Shown here piece after piece: positions 8,600-16,186 of a DNA stretch of 53,667 nucleotides. Under the pieces are notes generated by a model. The model searched no databases, was not told the origin of the DNA, and saw only the letters and a program-made list of their open reading frames with translations. The position numbers were made by a program, and so were the translations under genes. The number at the start of each line of letters is the position of its first letter. The first letter of the stretch is position 1. This DNA is from CAZDXJ01 sp964509475 (GTDB taxonomy: Bacteria > Pseudomonadota > Gammaproteobacteria > Methylococcales > Methylomonadaceae): positions 1 through 53,667 of the forward strand of contig CAZDXJ010000009.1 of the NCBI GenBank assembly GCA_964509475.1, given 5' to 3'.

Positions 8600-9255
8600 T
8601 GCCGGTTCCGGTTTTGACCATCGATGGACCTAGCGGTTCAGGCAAAGGTACGGTAAGCCGGGCGCTGGCCAAAAAACTGGGTTGGCATTATCTGGACAGC
8701 GGCGCTATTTACCGGGCACTGGCGATTGCCGTGTTGGATGCCGGCATTGATTTGCAGGATGTGCCCGCTATTGTTGATATCGCCCGGCAAATGCAGCTTC
8801 AATTTGAATGTGGTGATGAGCTTTGTGTTTTTTTGAATGGTGAAGAGATTAGCGGGCGTTTGCCAACCGAAGCCACCGGTAATCATGCCTCAAAAATTGC
8901 CACCTTGCCGGAGGTGCGGGCAGTGTTGCTGCAAAAACAGCGCGATTTCCAAAAAGCCCCCGGTTTGGTTGCGGACGGGCGTGACATGGGAACCGTTGTT
9001 TTTCCGAAAGCACCTTATAAGGTTTTTCTAACCGCAAGTGCTGCTGAAAGAGCGCAAAGAAGATATAAACAGTTGATAGAGAAAGGAATTGATGCTAACC
9101 TTATACGCTTGACTGAAGAGATAGAAGAGCGGGATCGGCGCGATCAGGAACGGCAAACAGCGCCTTTACGGCCAGCCGATGAGGCTTATTATCTGGATTC
9201 TACCGATAGGCCGGTGGAGGAAGTCATAACGCAGATATTGAATTTTGTCCGTTGA
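8599..9255 (+). CDS. cmk: Cytidylate kinase
   Basis: This 218-residue nucleoside monophosphate kinase phosphorylates CMP and dCMP, recycling CMP from RNA turnover and lipid synthesis. The P-loop GPSGSGKG is at residues 10-17, and VADGRDMGTVVFP is the CMP-binding motif. ERDRRDQER in the C-terminal third is the lid-region signature. Its ATG overlaps the aroA stop (TGATG). It is followed by rpsA, the standard cmk-rpsA order of proteobacteria. Confidence 0.96.
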   Translation: MPVPVLTIDGPSGSGKGTVSRALAKKLGWHYLDSGAIYRALAIAVLDAGIDLQDVPAIVDIARQMQLQFECGDELCVFLNGEEISGRLPTEATGNHASKIATLPEVRAVLLQKQRDFQKAPGLVADGRDMGTVVFPKAPYKVFLTASAAERAQRRYKQLIEKGIDANLIRLTEEIEERDRRDQERQTAPLRPADEAYYLDSTDRPVEEVITQILNFVR

Positions 9256-9368
9256 AGGATTTTGGGTGGGTTATCCAACGAATGATAGTTTGTGGATAAC
9301 TGTTTTTTATTAATTTTATCGTAAAACATCGCCTGTTTGAAGCAAAGCAGGTGCGGGAAAGAAAGAAT

Positions 9369-11030
9369 ATGAGCGAAAGCTTTGCAGAATTATTTGAAGA
9401 AAGTCTGGCCAGGACGGAAATGCGTCCTGGCGCAATGTTAACCGGAACTGTCGTTGATATCGAAAATGACAAAATCATCGTCAATGCCGGACTTAAATCC
9501 GAAGGTGTCATTCCTAAATGGCAATTTTTAAATGCTGACGGTGAACTGGAAGTCCAGGTCGGTGACGAAGTTGAGGTCGCCCTGGACCTGATTGAAGACG
9601 GTTTGGGGGCAACATTGCTTTCCCGCGATAAAGCCAAGAAAAACAAGGCCTGGATTGAACTGGAAAAGGCCTTTGCCGAAGATCGGACGGTTACCGGCCG
9701 CATTACCGGAAAGGTTCGGGGTGGTTTTACTGTTGCCGTTGGCGCGTTGCGTGCTTTCCTGCCGGGTTCGCTGGTTGACGTACGTCCTATCCGGGATACG
9801 ACTTTTCTGGAAGGCCGGGATCTGGAATTCAAGGTCATCAAAATCGATCAGAAACGGAACAATGTGGTTTTGTCCAGACGGGCGGTTGTCGAGTCGGAAT
9901 ACAGTGCGGAAAGAGAGCAGTTACTCGAATCCCTGCACGATGGCGCTATTGTCACCGGCATTGTCAAGAACCTGACCGATTATGGTGCGTTTATTGATTT
10001 GGGCGGGGTCGATGGTCTGTTGCACATTACCGATATGGCCTGGCGCCGGGTGCGTCATCCTTCCGAATGTGTGGAAATCGGTCAGGAAGTGCAAGTCAAG
10101 GTACTTAAATTTGACAAGGAAAAAAGCCGTGTTTCACTCGGCATGAAGCAGATGGGTGAAGATCCATGGACCAATATCGCACGCCGTTATCCGGCTGGAA
10201 CCCGGGTTTTTGGCAAAGTCAACAATCTGACCGATTACGGTTGTTTTGTTGAAATCGAGGAAGGTGTTGAAGGTTTGGTACACGTTTCCGAAATGGACTG
10301 GACCAACAAGAATGTCAATCCGGCCAAAGTGGTTCAACTCGGCGATGAAGTCGAGGTCATGGTGCTGGAAATCGATGAAGAGCGTCGTCGTATTTCTCTG
10401 GGCATGAAACAATGTCAACCGAATCCATGGGATGAGTTCGCGGCAACCCATAACAAGGGCGATAAAATTTCCGGAAAAATCAAATCGATTACCGATTTTG
10501 GTATTTTTATCGGTCTCGATGGCGGTATCGATGGTTTGGTTCATATGTCCGATATTTCCTGGAGTGAACCGGGCGAATCAGCGATTCGCAACTATAAACG
10601 CGGTGATGAGGTTGAGACGATTATCCTGGCAGTTGATGCCGAGCGTGAGCGTATCTCGTTAGGTATCAAGCAACTGGAACAGGATCCTTTCCAGAACTTC
10701 CTGGCCGTGCATGAAAAAGGCAGCATCGTTAAAGGTACCATCAAGGAAGTTGATGCCAAAGGCGCTGTTGTGACACTGGCCGAAAATGTCGAAGGTTATA
10801 TACGCGCTTCCGAAATTCAGCGTGATCGGGTTGAAGATGCCCGCACTTTGCTGAAAGAAGGTGATGAAGTGGAAGCCAAGTTTATTGGTGTTGACAAAAA
10901 GAGCAAAACCATTTCTCTGTCAATAAAAGCCAAGGAACAGGAAGCTGAAGCTGCGGCGATTAAGGATTATTCTCAACAGGCTGCAGGTACACCAACACTT
11001 GGTGATCTCTTCAAGCAGATAGATAAATAA
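9369..11030 (+). CDS. rpsA: 30S ribosomal protein S1
   Basis: S1 binds mRNA leaders on the 30S subunit and is needed for initiation on weakly ribosome-binding-site-dependent messages. The 553-residue protein contains six S1/OB-fold repeats (roughly residues 20-86, 104-170, 190-260, 276-346, 363-433, 450-520), recognisable by repeated LTDYG and RISLG motifs. Length matches E. coli S1 (557). The ATG at 9369 follows a purine-rich GGAAAGAAAGAAT stretch and gives the conserved MSESFAELFEESL start. Confidence 0.97.
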   Translation: MSESFAELFEESLARTEMRPGAMLTGTVVDIENDKIIVNAGLKSEGVIPKWQFLNADGELEVQVGDEVEVALDLIEDGLGATLLSRDKAKKNKAWIELEKAFAEDRTVTGRITGKVRGGFTVAVGALRAFLPGSLVDVRPIRDTTFLEGRDLEFKVIKIDQKRNNVVLSRRAVVESEYSAEREQLLESLHDGAIVTGIVKNLTDYGAFIDLGGVDGLLHITDMAWRRVRHPSECVEIGQEVQVKVLKFDKEKSRVSLGMKQMGEDPWTNIARRYPAGTRVFGKVNNLTDYGCFVEIEEGVEGLVHVSEMDWTNKNVNPAKVVQLGDEVEVMVLEIDEERRRISLGMKQCQPNPWDEFAATHNKGDKISGKIKSITDFGIFIGLDGGIDGLVHMSDISWSEPGESAIRNYKRGDEVETIILAVDAERERISLGIKQLEQDPFQNFLAVHEKGSIVKGTIKEVDAKGAVVTLAENVEGYIRASEIQRDRVEDARTLLKEGDEVEAKFIGVDKKSKTISLSIKAKEQEAEAAAIKDYSQQAAGTPTLGDLFKQIDK

Positions 11031-11159
11031 TTGTAACGATTCAGTTGAGTTGAATTTTAAGTAATCAATACGCTGAATTATTACAAATAATTAAGGGACA
11101 AATTGTGGCGTTTTATTCTGATTAAGAACAACTGCGCTATTGTTTGTTGCCTTGCTGAA

Positions 11160-11190
11160 CCCGGCTCTTTAGGTTTTATATTGAGCCGGG
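11160..11190 (+). terminator. Hairpin downstream of rpsA (terminator-like, no U tract)
   Basis: An 8-bp perfect stem CCCGGCTC/GAGCCGGG (11160-11167 with 11183-11190) encloses a 15-nt AT-rich loop. It lacks a following T run, so it may be a pausing or mRNA-protecting hairpin rather than an intrinsic terminator. Confidence 0.4.
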
Positions 11191-11201
11191 GCTCGGAATG
11201 G

Positions 11202-11240
11202 ACCCGTTTTGTTGCTTTTAAATGAACAGAACGGGTTTGT
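11202..11240 (+). terminator. Second hairpin between rpsA and ihfB
   Basis: A 12-bp stem (ACCCGTTTTGTT with AACAGAACGGGT, one G-T wobble) is followed by TTGTT. It lies 170 bp after rpsA and just upstream of a candidate ihfB promoter, consistent with separating the two transcription units. Confidence 0.45.
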
Positions 11241-11245
11241 TCATA

Positions 11246-11274
11246 TTGATGATGCTAAACTATAAAAGTTATAA
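11246..11274 (+). promoter_or_regulatory. Candidate ihfB promoter
   Basis: TTGATG (11246-11251) is followed by a 17-bp spacer and TTATAA (11269-11274), about 60 bp upstream of the ihfB GTG. Confidence 0.4.
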
Positions 11275-11332
11275 CTGACAGGACTGTGTTATTCAGGATG
11301 CAGGCCATGAATTTTATTTGTAAGGATAGACT

Positions 11333-11638
11333 GTGACAAAATCTGAATTAATAGAAGCTCTCGCAAAAAAACAACCCCATCTGGCGCAAAAAGATGTCGA
11401 ACTTGCCGTGCGCTGTATTATTGAGCATATGGCGCAGGCTTTGGCATCTGGAGAGCGGATAGAAATCAGAGGTTTTGGCAGCTTTTCACTGCATTATCGT
11501 TCGCCCCGCATTGGCCGAAACCCTAAAACGGGTGATTCAGTGGCTTTGTCATCAAAATATGTGCCCCATTTCAAACCGGGGAAAGAGCTGCGCGACAGAG
11601 TCAATGCATCACGCGGAAAATGTGAAATTATCGACTAA
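11333..11638 (+). CDS. ihfB: Integration host factor subunit beta
   Basis: IHF-beta pairs with IHF-alpha as a sequence-specific DNA-bending protein acting in transcription, replication and recombination. The 101-residue protein shows the HU/IHF fold signatures: MTKSELIEALA at the N-terminus, GFGSFSLHYR, and the DNA-intercalating loop RIGRNPKTG. The GTG start is preceded by AAGGAT. It sits downstream of rpsA, its usual place in proteobacteria, which supports beta over alpha. Confidence 0.95.
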   Translation: MTKSELIEALAKKQPHLAQKDVELAVRCIIEHMAQALASGERIEIRGFGSFSLHYRSPRIGRNPKTGDSVALSSKYVPHFKPGKELRDRVNASRGKCEIID

Positions 11639-11664
11639 AATTACATTATGACAGCGCTTGTACA

Positions 11665-11901
11665 ATGAAAATATTGCTTTTGATCTTTTTTACTCTGGTT
11701 TTTTTTGTAGCGCTGGTTTTTTCGGTTCTTAATTTTCATTCGGTACAGATTAATTTGTATTTTGCTTCTCTTTCCATGCCATTGGCATTAGTGTTGACGC
11801 TAGAGTTATTGGCGGGAATTGTCATTGGCGTATTGGCCATGTATATCCGCATCATCAAGCTGAAAATTCAATATACAAAAACCAACAAAAGATCATCTTA
11901 G
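11665..11901 (+). CDS. lapA: LapA family (DUF1049) membrane protein
   Basis: This 78-residue protein has two hydrophobic segments (about residues 2-22 and 38-63), the central FNFHSVQINLYFASLSMPLAL-type motif of LapA/DUF1049 in between, and a short basic tail. In E. coli, LapA works with LapB to control LpxC and lipopolysaccharide assembly. LapB (YciM) normally follows lapA, but no lapB is present: the next 390 bp are non-coding and then the minus-strand thiE begins. The lapA-lapB pair has apparently been separated in this genome, or lapB lies elsewhere. Confidence 0.8.
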   Translation: MKILLLIFFTLVFFVALVFSVLNFHSVQINLYFASLSMPLALVLTLELLAGIVIGVLAMYIRIIKLKIQYTKTNKRSS

Positions 11902-11988
11902 AAAGTGTTTGGAAACTCCAGTCAAATTTGTAATGGCTAACCCTTGATGTGAATTTAACCCTTATTTTGCAATGTGGTGGGTTAATTG

Positions 11989-12036
11989 AGTTATACTCTG
12001 CGCGGTCACGGATGCGGAAAATGAATCGACCATCGG
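11989..12036. repeat. 48-bp dispersed repeat, copy B (inverted relative to 99-146)
   Basis: This is the inverted copy of 99-146 with four substitutions. It contains a TTATACT hexamer-like block and a GGATGCGG block. It occurs in the non-coding spacer between convergent lapA and thiE, 390 bp that otherwise hold only hairpins. Confidence 0.6.
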
Positions 12037-12129
12037 GGCGCGAAACGCCTGTCACCTGGAATATTTAGATTGCGGGTGGCAGGCGGATTGAAGTCCCCAG
12101 GCATTCCGGCGACGTCCAAAATTCCGCAA

Positions 12130-12181
12130 GCCCAGCCCTTCCACGGAAGAGCTGGGCAAGCCTGTCTGCCAACAGGCAGGC
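12130..12181. terminator. Tandem hairpins between convergent lapA and thiE
   Basis: Two adjacent stem-loops occur. The first (12130-12157) has the outer stem GCCCAGC/GCTGGGC continuing through CTTCC/GGAAG with one mismatch. The second (12160-12181) is a 9-bp stem GCCTGTCTG/CAGGCAGGC with one wobble. Neither has a clear U tract. Their place between converging genes suggests bidirectional termination or a GC-rich repeat element. Confidence 0.4.
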
Positions 12182-12291
12182 GGGGCCGCGTGCAATAAAC
12201 CTTGCCGGTATTTCAAGCGATCAATGACATCCCTGTCACTGGATTCCGCCAGTCCGCGATGGGTACAGTCTTTAATCAATATTTCATAACC

Positions 12292-12909
12292 TTAATCGCT
12301 GAATAAAAGCTGGTAACGGCGTGCCGACTGTTCAGGGCATTCATTGAACAAGCCGCCGATAACCGCCAGCATGTTGGCGCCAGCGGCAAGCAGTTGGGGC
12401 GCATTTTCGGGCAGGATGCCACCAATTGCAACAACAGGTATCGTTATCCGGGTTTTTGCCTGTCGCAGAATATCGATATGAGCCGGCGAGGCCAGAGGTT
12501 TTGAAGAAGATGGGAAAAAACGGCCAAATGCAACATAACTGGCGCCCAGATTTTCCGCTTCCAAGGCCCGGTTCAGATCGTTATAACAGGAAATACCGAT
12601 GATCATTTCCGGCCCCAGGCGTTTTCTGGCCTGTACAATATCGGTATCGTTCTTGCCCAGATGTACCCCGTCAGCGCCAATGGTTTCTGCGAGATCAATC
12701 CGATCATTGATGATCAGGGGAATGTTGGCGGTTCGGCATATCTGCAAAAGCTGTCTGGCCAGATGAATATTGCTTTTTGGGCGTTTGTCCCGATATTGAA
12801 GCATACAGGCGCCACCTTTGATAATAGCAATCACATCATCAATGATTTGGGCGTCGGTTTTGGCCTGGGTCGGGGTGATGGCGTACAGGCCCTTGCCGGG
12901 TAATTTCAT
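12292..12909 (-). CDS. thiE: Thiamine-phosphate synthase
   Basis: ThiE joins hydroxymethylpyrimidine diphosphate and thiazole phosphate to make thiamine phosphate. The 205-residue TIM-barrel protein has YRDKRP (diphosphate binding), INDRIDLAETIGADGVHLG, and the phosphate-binding VVAIGGI motif. The start at 12909 gives the canonical MKLPGKGLYAIT N-terminus; an in-frame ATG at 12945 would overlap thiD and add 12 residues without family similarity. It lies 7 bp downstream of thiD. Confidence 0.93.
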   Translation of the reverse strand: MKLPGKGLYAITPTQAKTDAQIIDDVIAIIKGGACMLQYRDKRPKSNIHLARQLLQICRTANIPLIINDRIDLAETIGADGVHLGKNDTDIVQARKRLGPEMIIGISCYNDLNRALEAENLGASYVAFGRFFPSSSKPLASPAHIDILRQAKTRITIPVVAIGGILPENAPQLLAAGANMLAVIGGLFNECPEQSARRYQLLFSD

Positions 12910-12916
12910 GGATTTA

Positions 12917-13693
12917 TCAGCCCCGATCTGGTAAATATTGACCATGACCCGGTTTAAACGCGGTCTGTAATGATCGCCAGGTAAATTCCTGGGACCGGGC
13001 AACGGCTTCGGCGACGCTCAAGCCACGGGCGAGTAATGCGGCAATGCTGGCCGCCAGGGTGCAACCGGAACCATGATAGCTGTGCGGCAGTCTTTCCCAG
13101 CTGTATTCAGCAATTTTTTGCCGGTTGAAAAAAAGCTGATTGATGACCGGGCCGGTTTGTTCATGGGTTCCGGTTATCAATACATAGTCACAGCCTTTGT
13201 CGAGCAGGTTCAGACCACATTGTTCGAGACGGCTTGCGTCCGTTGCCAAAATTCTGGCTTCCTGGCTGTTGGGGGTTAGCAAGGTTGTGCACGGAAGCAG
13301 TAATTCCCGAATGGCTGTGATGAGTTCTTCATCGGCAAGTGAGCTGCCGCCGCCAGCGGCCAGAACCGGATCGAACACAACCGGGATAGCCGGATATTGT
13401 TGCAAGACGGCATGAACGGCCTGGGCGGTTTCATAATGGCCCAGTAAACCGATTTTAAAGGCGCTGATTTTAATGTCGTTCAGCAGGGTGCTGGCCTGTT
13501 TGTAAACGTCCTCCGGTTTTTGGACAAGCAGACGGCGTACATTGTGGCTGTCTTGTTCGGTCAATGCGGTAATGATACTACAGGCATGGGCACGGTGATG
13601 CAGAATGGCTTCAATATCGGCTTGCACGCCGGCACCACCGCTTGGGTCGTGGCCGGAGAAGCAAAGCACGATATTCGGAGGGCTGCGCGTCAT
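12917..13693 (-). CDS. thiD: Hydroxymethylpyrimidine/phosphomethylpyrimidine kinase
   Basis: ThiD phosphorylates hydroxymethylpyrimidine twice to supply the pyrimidine half of thiamine. The 258-residue ribokinase-fold protein begins with the signature SGHDPSGGAGVQADIEAI and contains the ATP/Mg motif SYHGSGCTLAA with the catalytic GSGC anion hole near residue 210. It precedes thiE with 7 bp between, so the two form a minimal thiamine operon. The 66-bp leader is too short for a TPP riboswitch and no thi-box was seen. Confidence 0.94.
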   Translation of the reverse strand: MTRSPPNIVLCFSGHDPSGGAGVQADIEAILHHRAHACSIITALTEQDSHNVRRLLVQKPEDVYKQASTLLNDIKISAFKIGLLGHYETAQAVHAVLQQYPAIPVVFDPVLAAGGGSSLADEELITAIRELLLPCTTLLTPNSQEARILATDASRLEQCGLNLLDKGCDYVLITGTHEQTGPVINQLFFNRQKIAEYSWERLPHSYHGSGCTLAASIAALLARGLSVAEAVARSQEFTWRSLQTAFKPGHGQYLPDRG

Positions 13694-13759
13694 CGCTCTG
13701 AAGCGGCTGATTGTATTACACGATGCTGATCTGCAAGCATTGGAATATTCTGTTTACAA

Positions 13760-15961
13760 TCAGTAAACATCGCGTTGATAACGTTTGGCGTCGATCATGC
13801 GGTTCAGATAGGCTTCAGCTTCCTCCGGGCTGTTGCCGCCTTCATTGCGAATAATTTCCAGCAAGGCTTGGTGAACATCGTTGGCCATGCGGGAAGCATC
13901 GCCGCAAACATAAAAGTAAGCGCCTTCTTCAAGCCATTGAAAGAGTTCCGCCGCTTGTTCAAGAATGCGGGTTTGCACATAGATTTTTTGTTCCTGATCC
14001 CTTGAAAAAGCCAAGCTCAGATGGGTCAGCAAACCCTCGCTCTGATATTGCTCCAGGGTTTCGCCATAAAGATAGTCGGTTGCCTGATGTTGATCGCCAA
14101 AAAACAGCCAGTTTTTCCCTTTTGCGCCGCTTGCCTTGCGTTCTTGCAGGAAGGCGCAGAAAGGTGCCAGTCCGGTGCCCGGGCCAACCATAATAACCGG
14201 GGTATCCGGATTATCGGGCAGGCGGAAATTCTTGTTGACTTGCACATAAATCGCCAGTTTTTCACCCGGTTGGATGCGTTCGGCGAGAAAGGTTGAACAA
14301 ACGCCTTCACGATTGCGGCCAAAACTTTGATAGCGTACGGCTCCGACCAGTAAATGCACTTGCCCGGGATGAGCGCTCAAACTGGAAGCGATGGAGTACA
14401 AACGGCCCGGGATACGCCTGAGAATATCGGTAAATTGTTGCGCCGACAGTTTTTCAGCGGCGGGATATTCTTCGATCAGATCGAGAATTTGCCGCCCCCA
14501 GGTATAGTCGTTAAATTCCTGTTTGTGGTTATCGTCGAGCAGGGTTTTGAGTTCTTCGCTGCCTGTCAAATCGGCGTATTTTTCCATATTGACCCGGCTT
14601 AAGGCGGTGATATCCAGCTTTTCAATGAAGGCGTCACGTACAGGCAGGGTTTCCTTGCCTATCGTGACGGCTTCGGTGCCATCCAGTTTCAATGCCGTTA
14701 ACAATTCATCGACATAAGCGGGATTATTCAAGGGGTAGACCCCCAGTGCATCACCGGGTGTATAGCTCAAACCGGAGTCACCCAGATCGATTTCAATATG
14801 CCGGGTTTCTTTCGCCGAGCCTTCGCCGTTCAGATTGATATTGCGCAATACCGCGGCATGGTAGGGGTTGGTTTTGGAAAATTTGCTTTTGCCGGCGCTT
14901 TTGCGGCTTTCGCCGCTGGCCGCAGGTGTACCGCCTGCTTGTTCGGCCAGGCTTTGGTAAGCGGCCAATACCGCTTCGGCCCAGCTTTGCGCCGGTTTTT
15001 CAAAATCAATATCGGCATCGACGCGATCCAGAATCCGGGTGGCGCCGGCCTGTTCCAGAAACCGGTCAAAATCCTTGCCGGTTTTACAGAAAAACTCATA
15101 ACTGCTGTCACCTAAGGCAAACACGGCAAATTTCAGCTTCTCCAGGCGGGGCGCGTCATCACTGCCCAGAAAATGATGCAATTTTTCAGCCGCAACCGGT
15201 GGATCGCCTTCACCATGTGTACTGACGATAATAAACAGGATTTCTTCGTTGACGATGTCGGCAGGATCGAAGTCGGCCATATCGATAACGCGGCTGTTAA
15301 AACCTTTTGTTTGGGCCTGTTCATGCAGCTCTTCGGCCAGGCCTTCACCATTGCCGGTTTGTGAACCATACAACAAGGTCATACGCGGCAGGGTTGGCGC
15401 GGCTGTGGTGGCGGTCGCTCCCAACAGGGAAGGTTGTCCACTCAAGGCGGCAAAATAACCACTGATCCAGGCGGCCTGGGTCGGTGACAAGGGCGTAGCG
15501 AGCAGGTTTTGCAAGGAAGCACTTTGTTCAGGTGTCAATAAAGCGCCGGCTACAGGCGTGCTATCTTGCATCGACATGGGGGCAGGCCGTGATGTCATGA
15601 CAGAACCGTCTTCAGCCAGCGGGCCTTCAATTTCAACGGTCAAATGTTTGGAGAGCGGCATACCCGAACCGGCGGTGTCTTCATCCATGAACAAACTCGA
15701 GGTTGGACCATAAGCCATGAAAATCAGACCGGCTGTCGGGTCAGAGCCTTTACGCTCTTTGCAGGACACGATCGCCTCGCTGCCATTTTCCGATTTCAGA
15801 CGGATTTTATCGCCTTTTTTGAGTCCCAGTCGCGTCATATCATCCCGATGCAGTTCAACGGTTGAGGTTTCGTCACGATAGTCGGTTTTCAGCTTTCCGG
15901 CATTGAGTGAGGTGCCTTGCCGACTGGTGCGAACCGGAATCAGGGTCATGGTTTCAGCCAT
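13760..15961 (-). CDS. FwdD-like domain fused to CysJ-type NADPH diflavin reductase
   Basis: This is a 733-residue fusion. Residues 5-112 resemble the molybdopterin-dinucleotide-binding subunit D of formylmethanofuran dehydrogenase: a MTRLGLKKGD motif, then GLIFMAYGP and AGSGMP. Residues 133-180 match the CysJ N-terminal lead (LTPTQ..W.SGYF type). Residues 194-340 are a flavodoxin FMN domain (LLYGSQTGNGEG, STHGEGDPP). Residues 360-590 are the FAD domain (RLYSIASS). Residues 590-733 are the NADPH domain (GPGTGLAPFCAF, YVCGDASRMA), ending in the CysJ-typical RYQRDVY. The ATG at 15961 follows GGAG at ideal spacing. No sulfite reductase hemoprotein gene is nearby. It is divergent from fhcB, with 225 bp between. 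It would usually be labelled sulfite reductase flavoprotein; the extra domain and context argue for a redox partner of the Fhc complex. Confidence 0.85.
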   Translation of the reverse strand: MAETMTLIPVRTSRQGTSLNAGKLKTDYRDETSTVELHRDDMTRLGLKKGDKIRLKSENGSEAIVSCKERKGSDPTAGLIFMAYGPTSSLFMDEDTAGSGMPLSKHLTVEIEGPLAEDGSVMTSRPAPMSMQDSTPVAGALLTPEQSASLQNLLATPLSPTQAAWISGYFAALSGQPSLLGATATTAAPTLPRMTLLYGSQTGNGEGLAEELHEQAQTKGFNSRVIDMADFDPADIVNEEILFIIVSTHGEGDPPVAAEKLHHFLGSDDAPRLEKLKFAVFALGDSSYEFFCKTGKDFDRFLEQAGATRILDRVDADIDFEKPAQSWAEAVLAAYQSLAEQAGGTPAASGESRKSAGKSKFSKTNPYHAAVLRNINLNGEGSAKETRHIEIDLGDSGLSYTPGDALGVYPLNNPAYVDELLTALKLDGTEAVTIGKETLPVRDAFIEKLDITALSRVNMEKYADLTGSEELKTLLDDNHKQEFNDYTWGRQILDLIEEYPAAEKLSAQQFTDILRRIPGRLYSIASSLSAHPGQVHLLVGAVRYQSFGRNREGVCSTFLAERIQPGEKLAIYVQVNKNFRLPDNPDTPVIMVGPGTGLAPFCAFLQERKASGAKGKNWLFFGDQHQATDYLYGETLEQYQSEGLLTHLSLAFSRDQEQKIYVQTRILEQAAELFQWLEEGAYFYVCGDASRMANDVHQALLEIIRNEGGNSPEEAEAYLNRMIDAKRYQRDVY

Positions 15962-15992
15962 AGAATTCTCCAAGGATTATTATCACCCGCTA

Positions 15993-16021
15993 AGAATAAA
16001 AAAATCGGTGTCATAACACAA
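15993..16021 (-). promoter_or_regulatory. Candidate promoter of the FwdD-CysJ fusion gene
   Basis: On the minus strand, TTGTGT (16016-16021), a 17-bp spacer and TATTCT (15993-15998) lie about 30 bp upstream of the start codon. The divergent fhcB promoter in the same spacer could not be placed with confidence. Confidence 0.4.
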
Positions 16022-16186
16022 CTAAATTAACAAATAAACCGGATAAATTATTTTTTCTTCCCATATTGAAAAAAAACAGGTATGTTTATTCATCAGACGC
16101 GAACGGGAATGTTTGCCAAACAAATCATAACAAGCGATTGACGGCTTCTTACATTGGAAAAGCCTGTAACCGATGAGGACAATGCG

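Noticed and set aside
13694..13759. TPP riboswitch upstream of thiD-thiE
   Set aside because: The spacer is only 66 bp and lacks thi-box motifs.
13760..15961. Plain sulfite reductase flavoprotein (cysJ)
   Set aside because: The reductase half is CysJ-like, but the extra FwdD-like N-domain and the fhc neighbourhood, with no cysI, make the simple label misleading.
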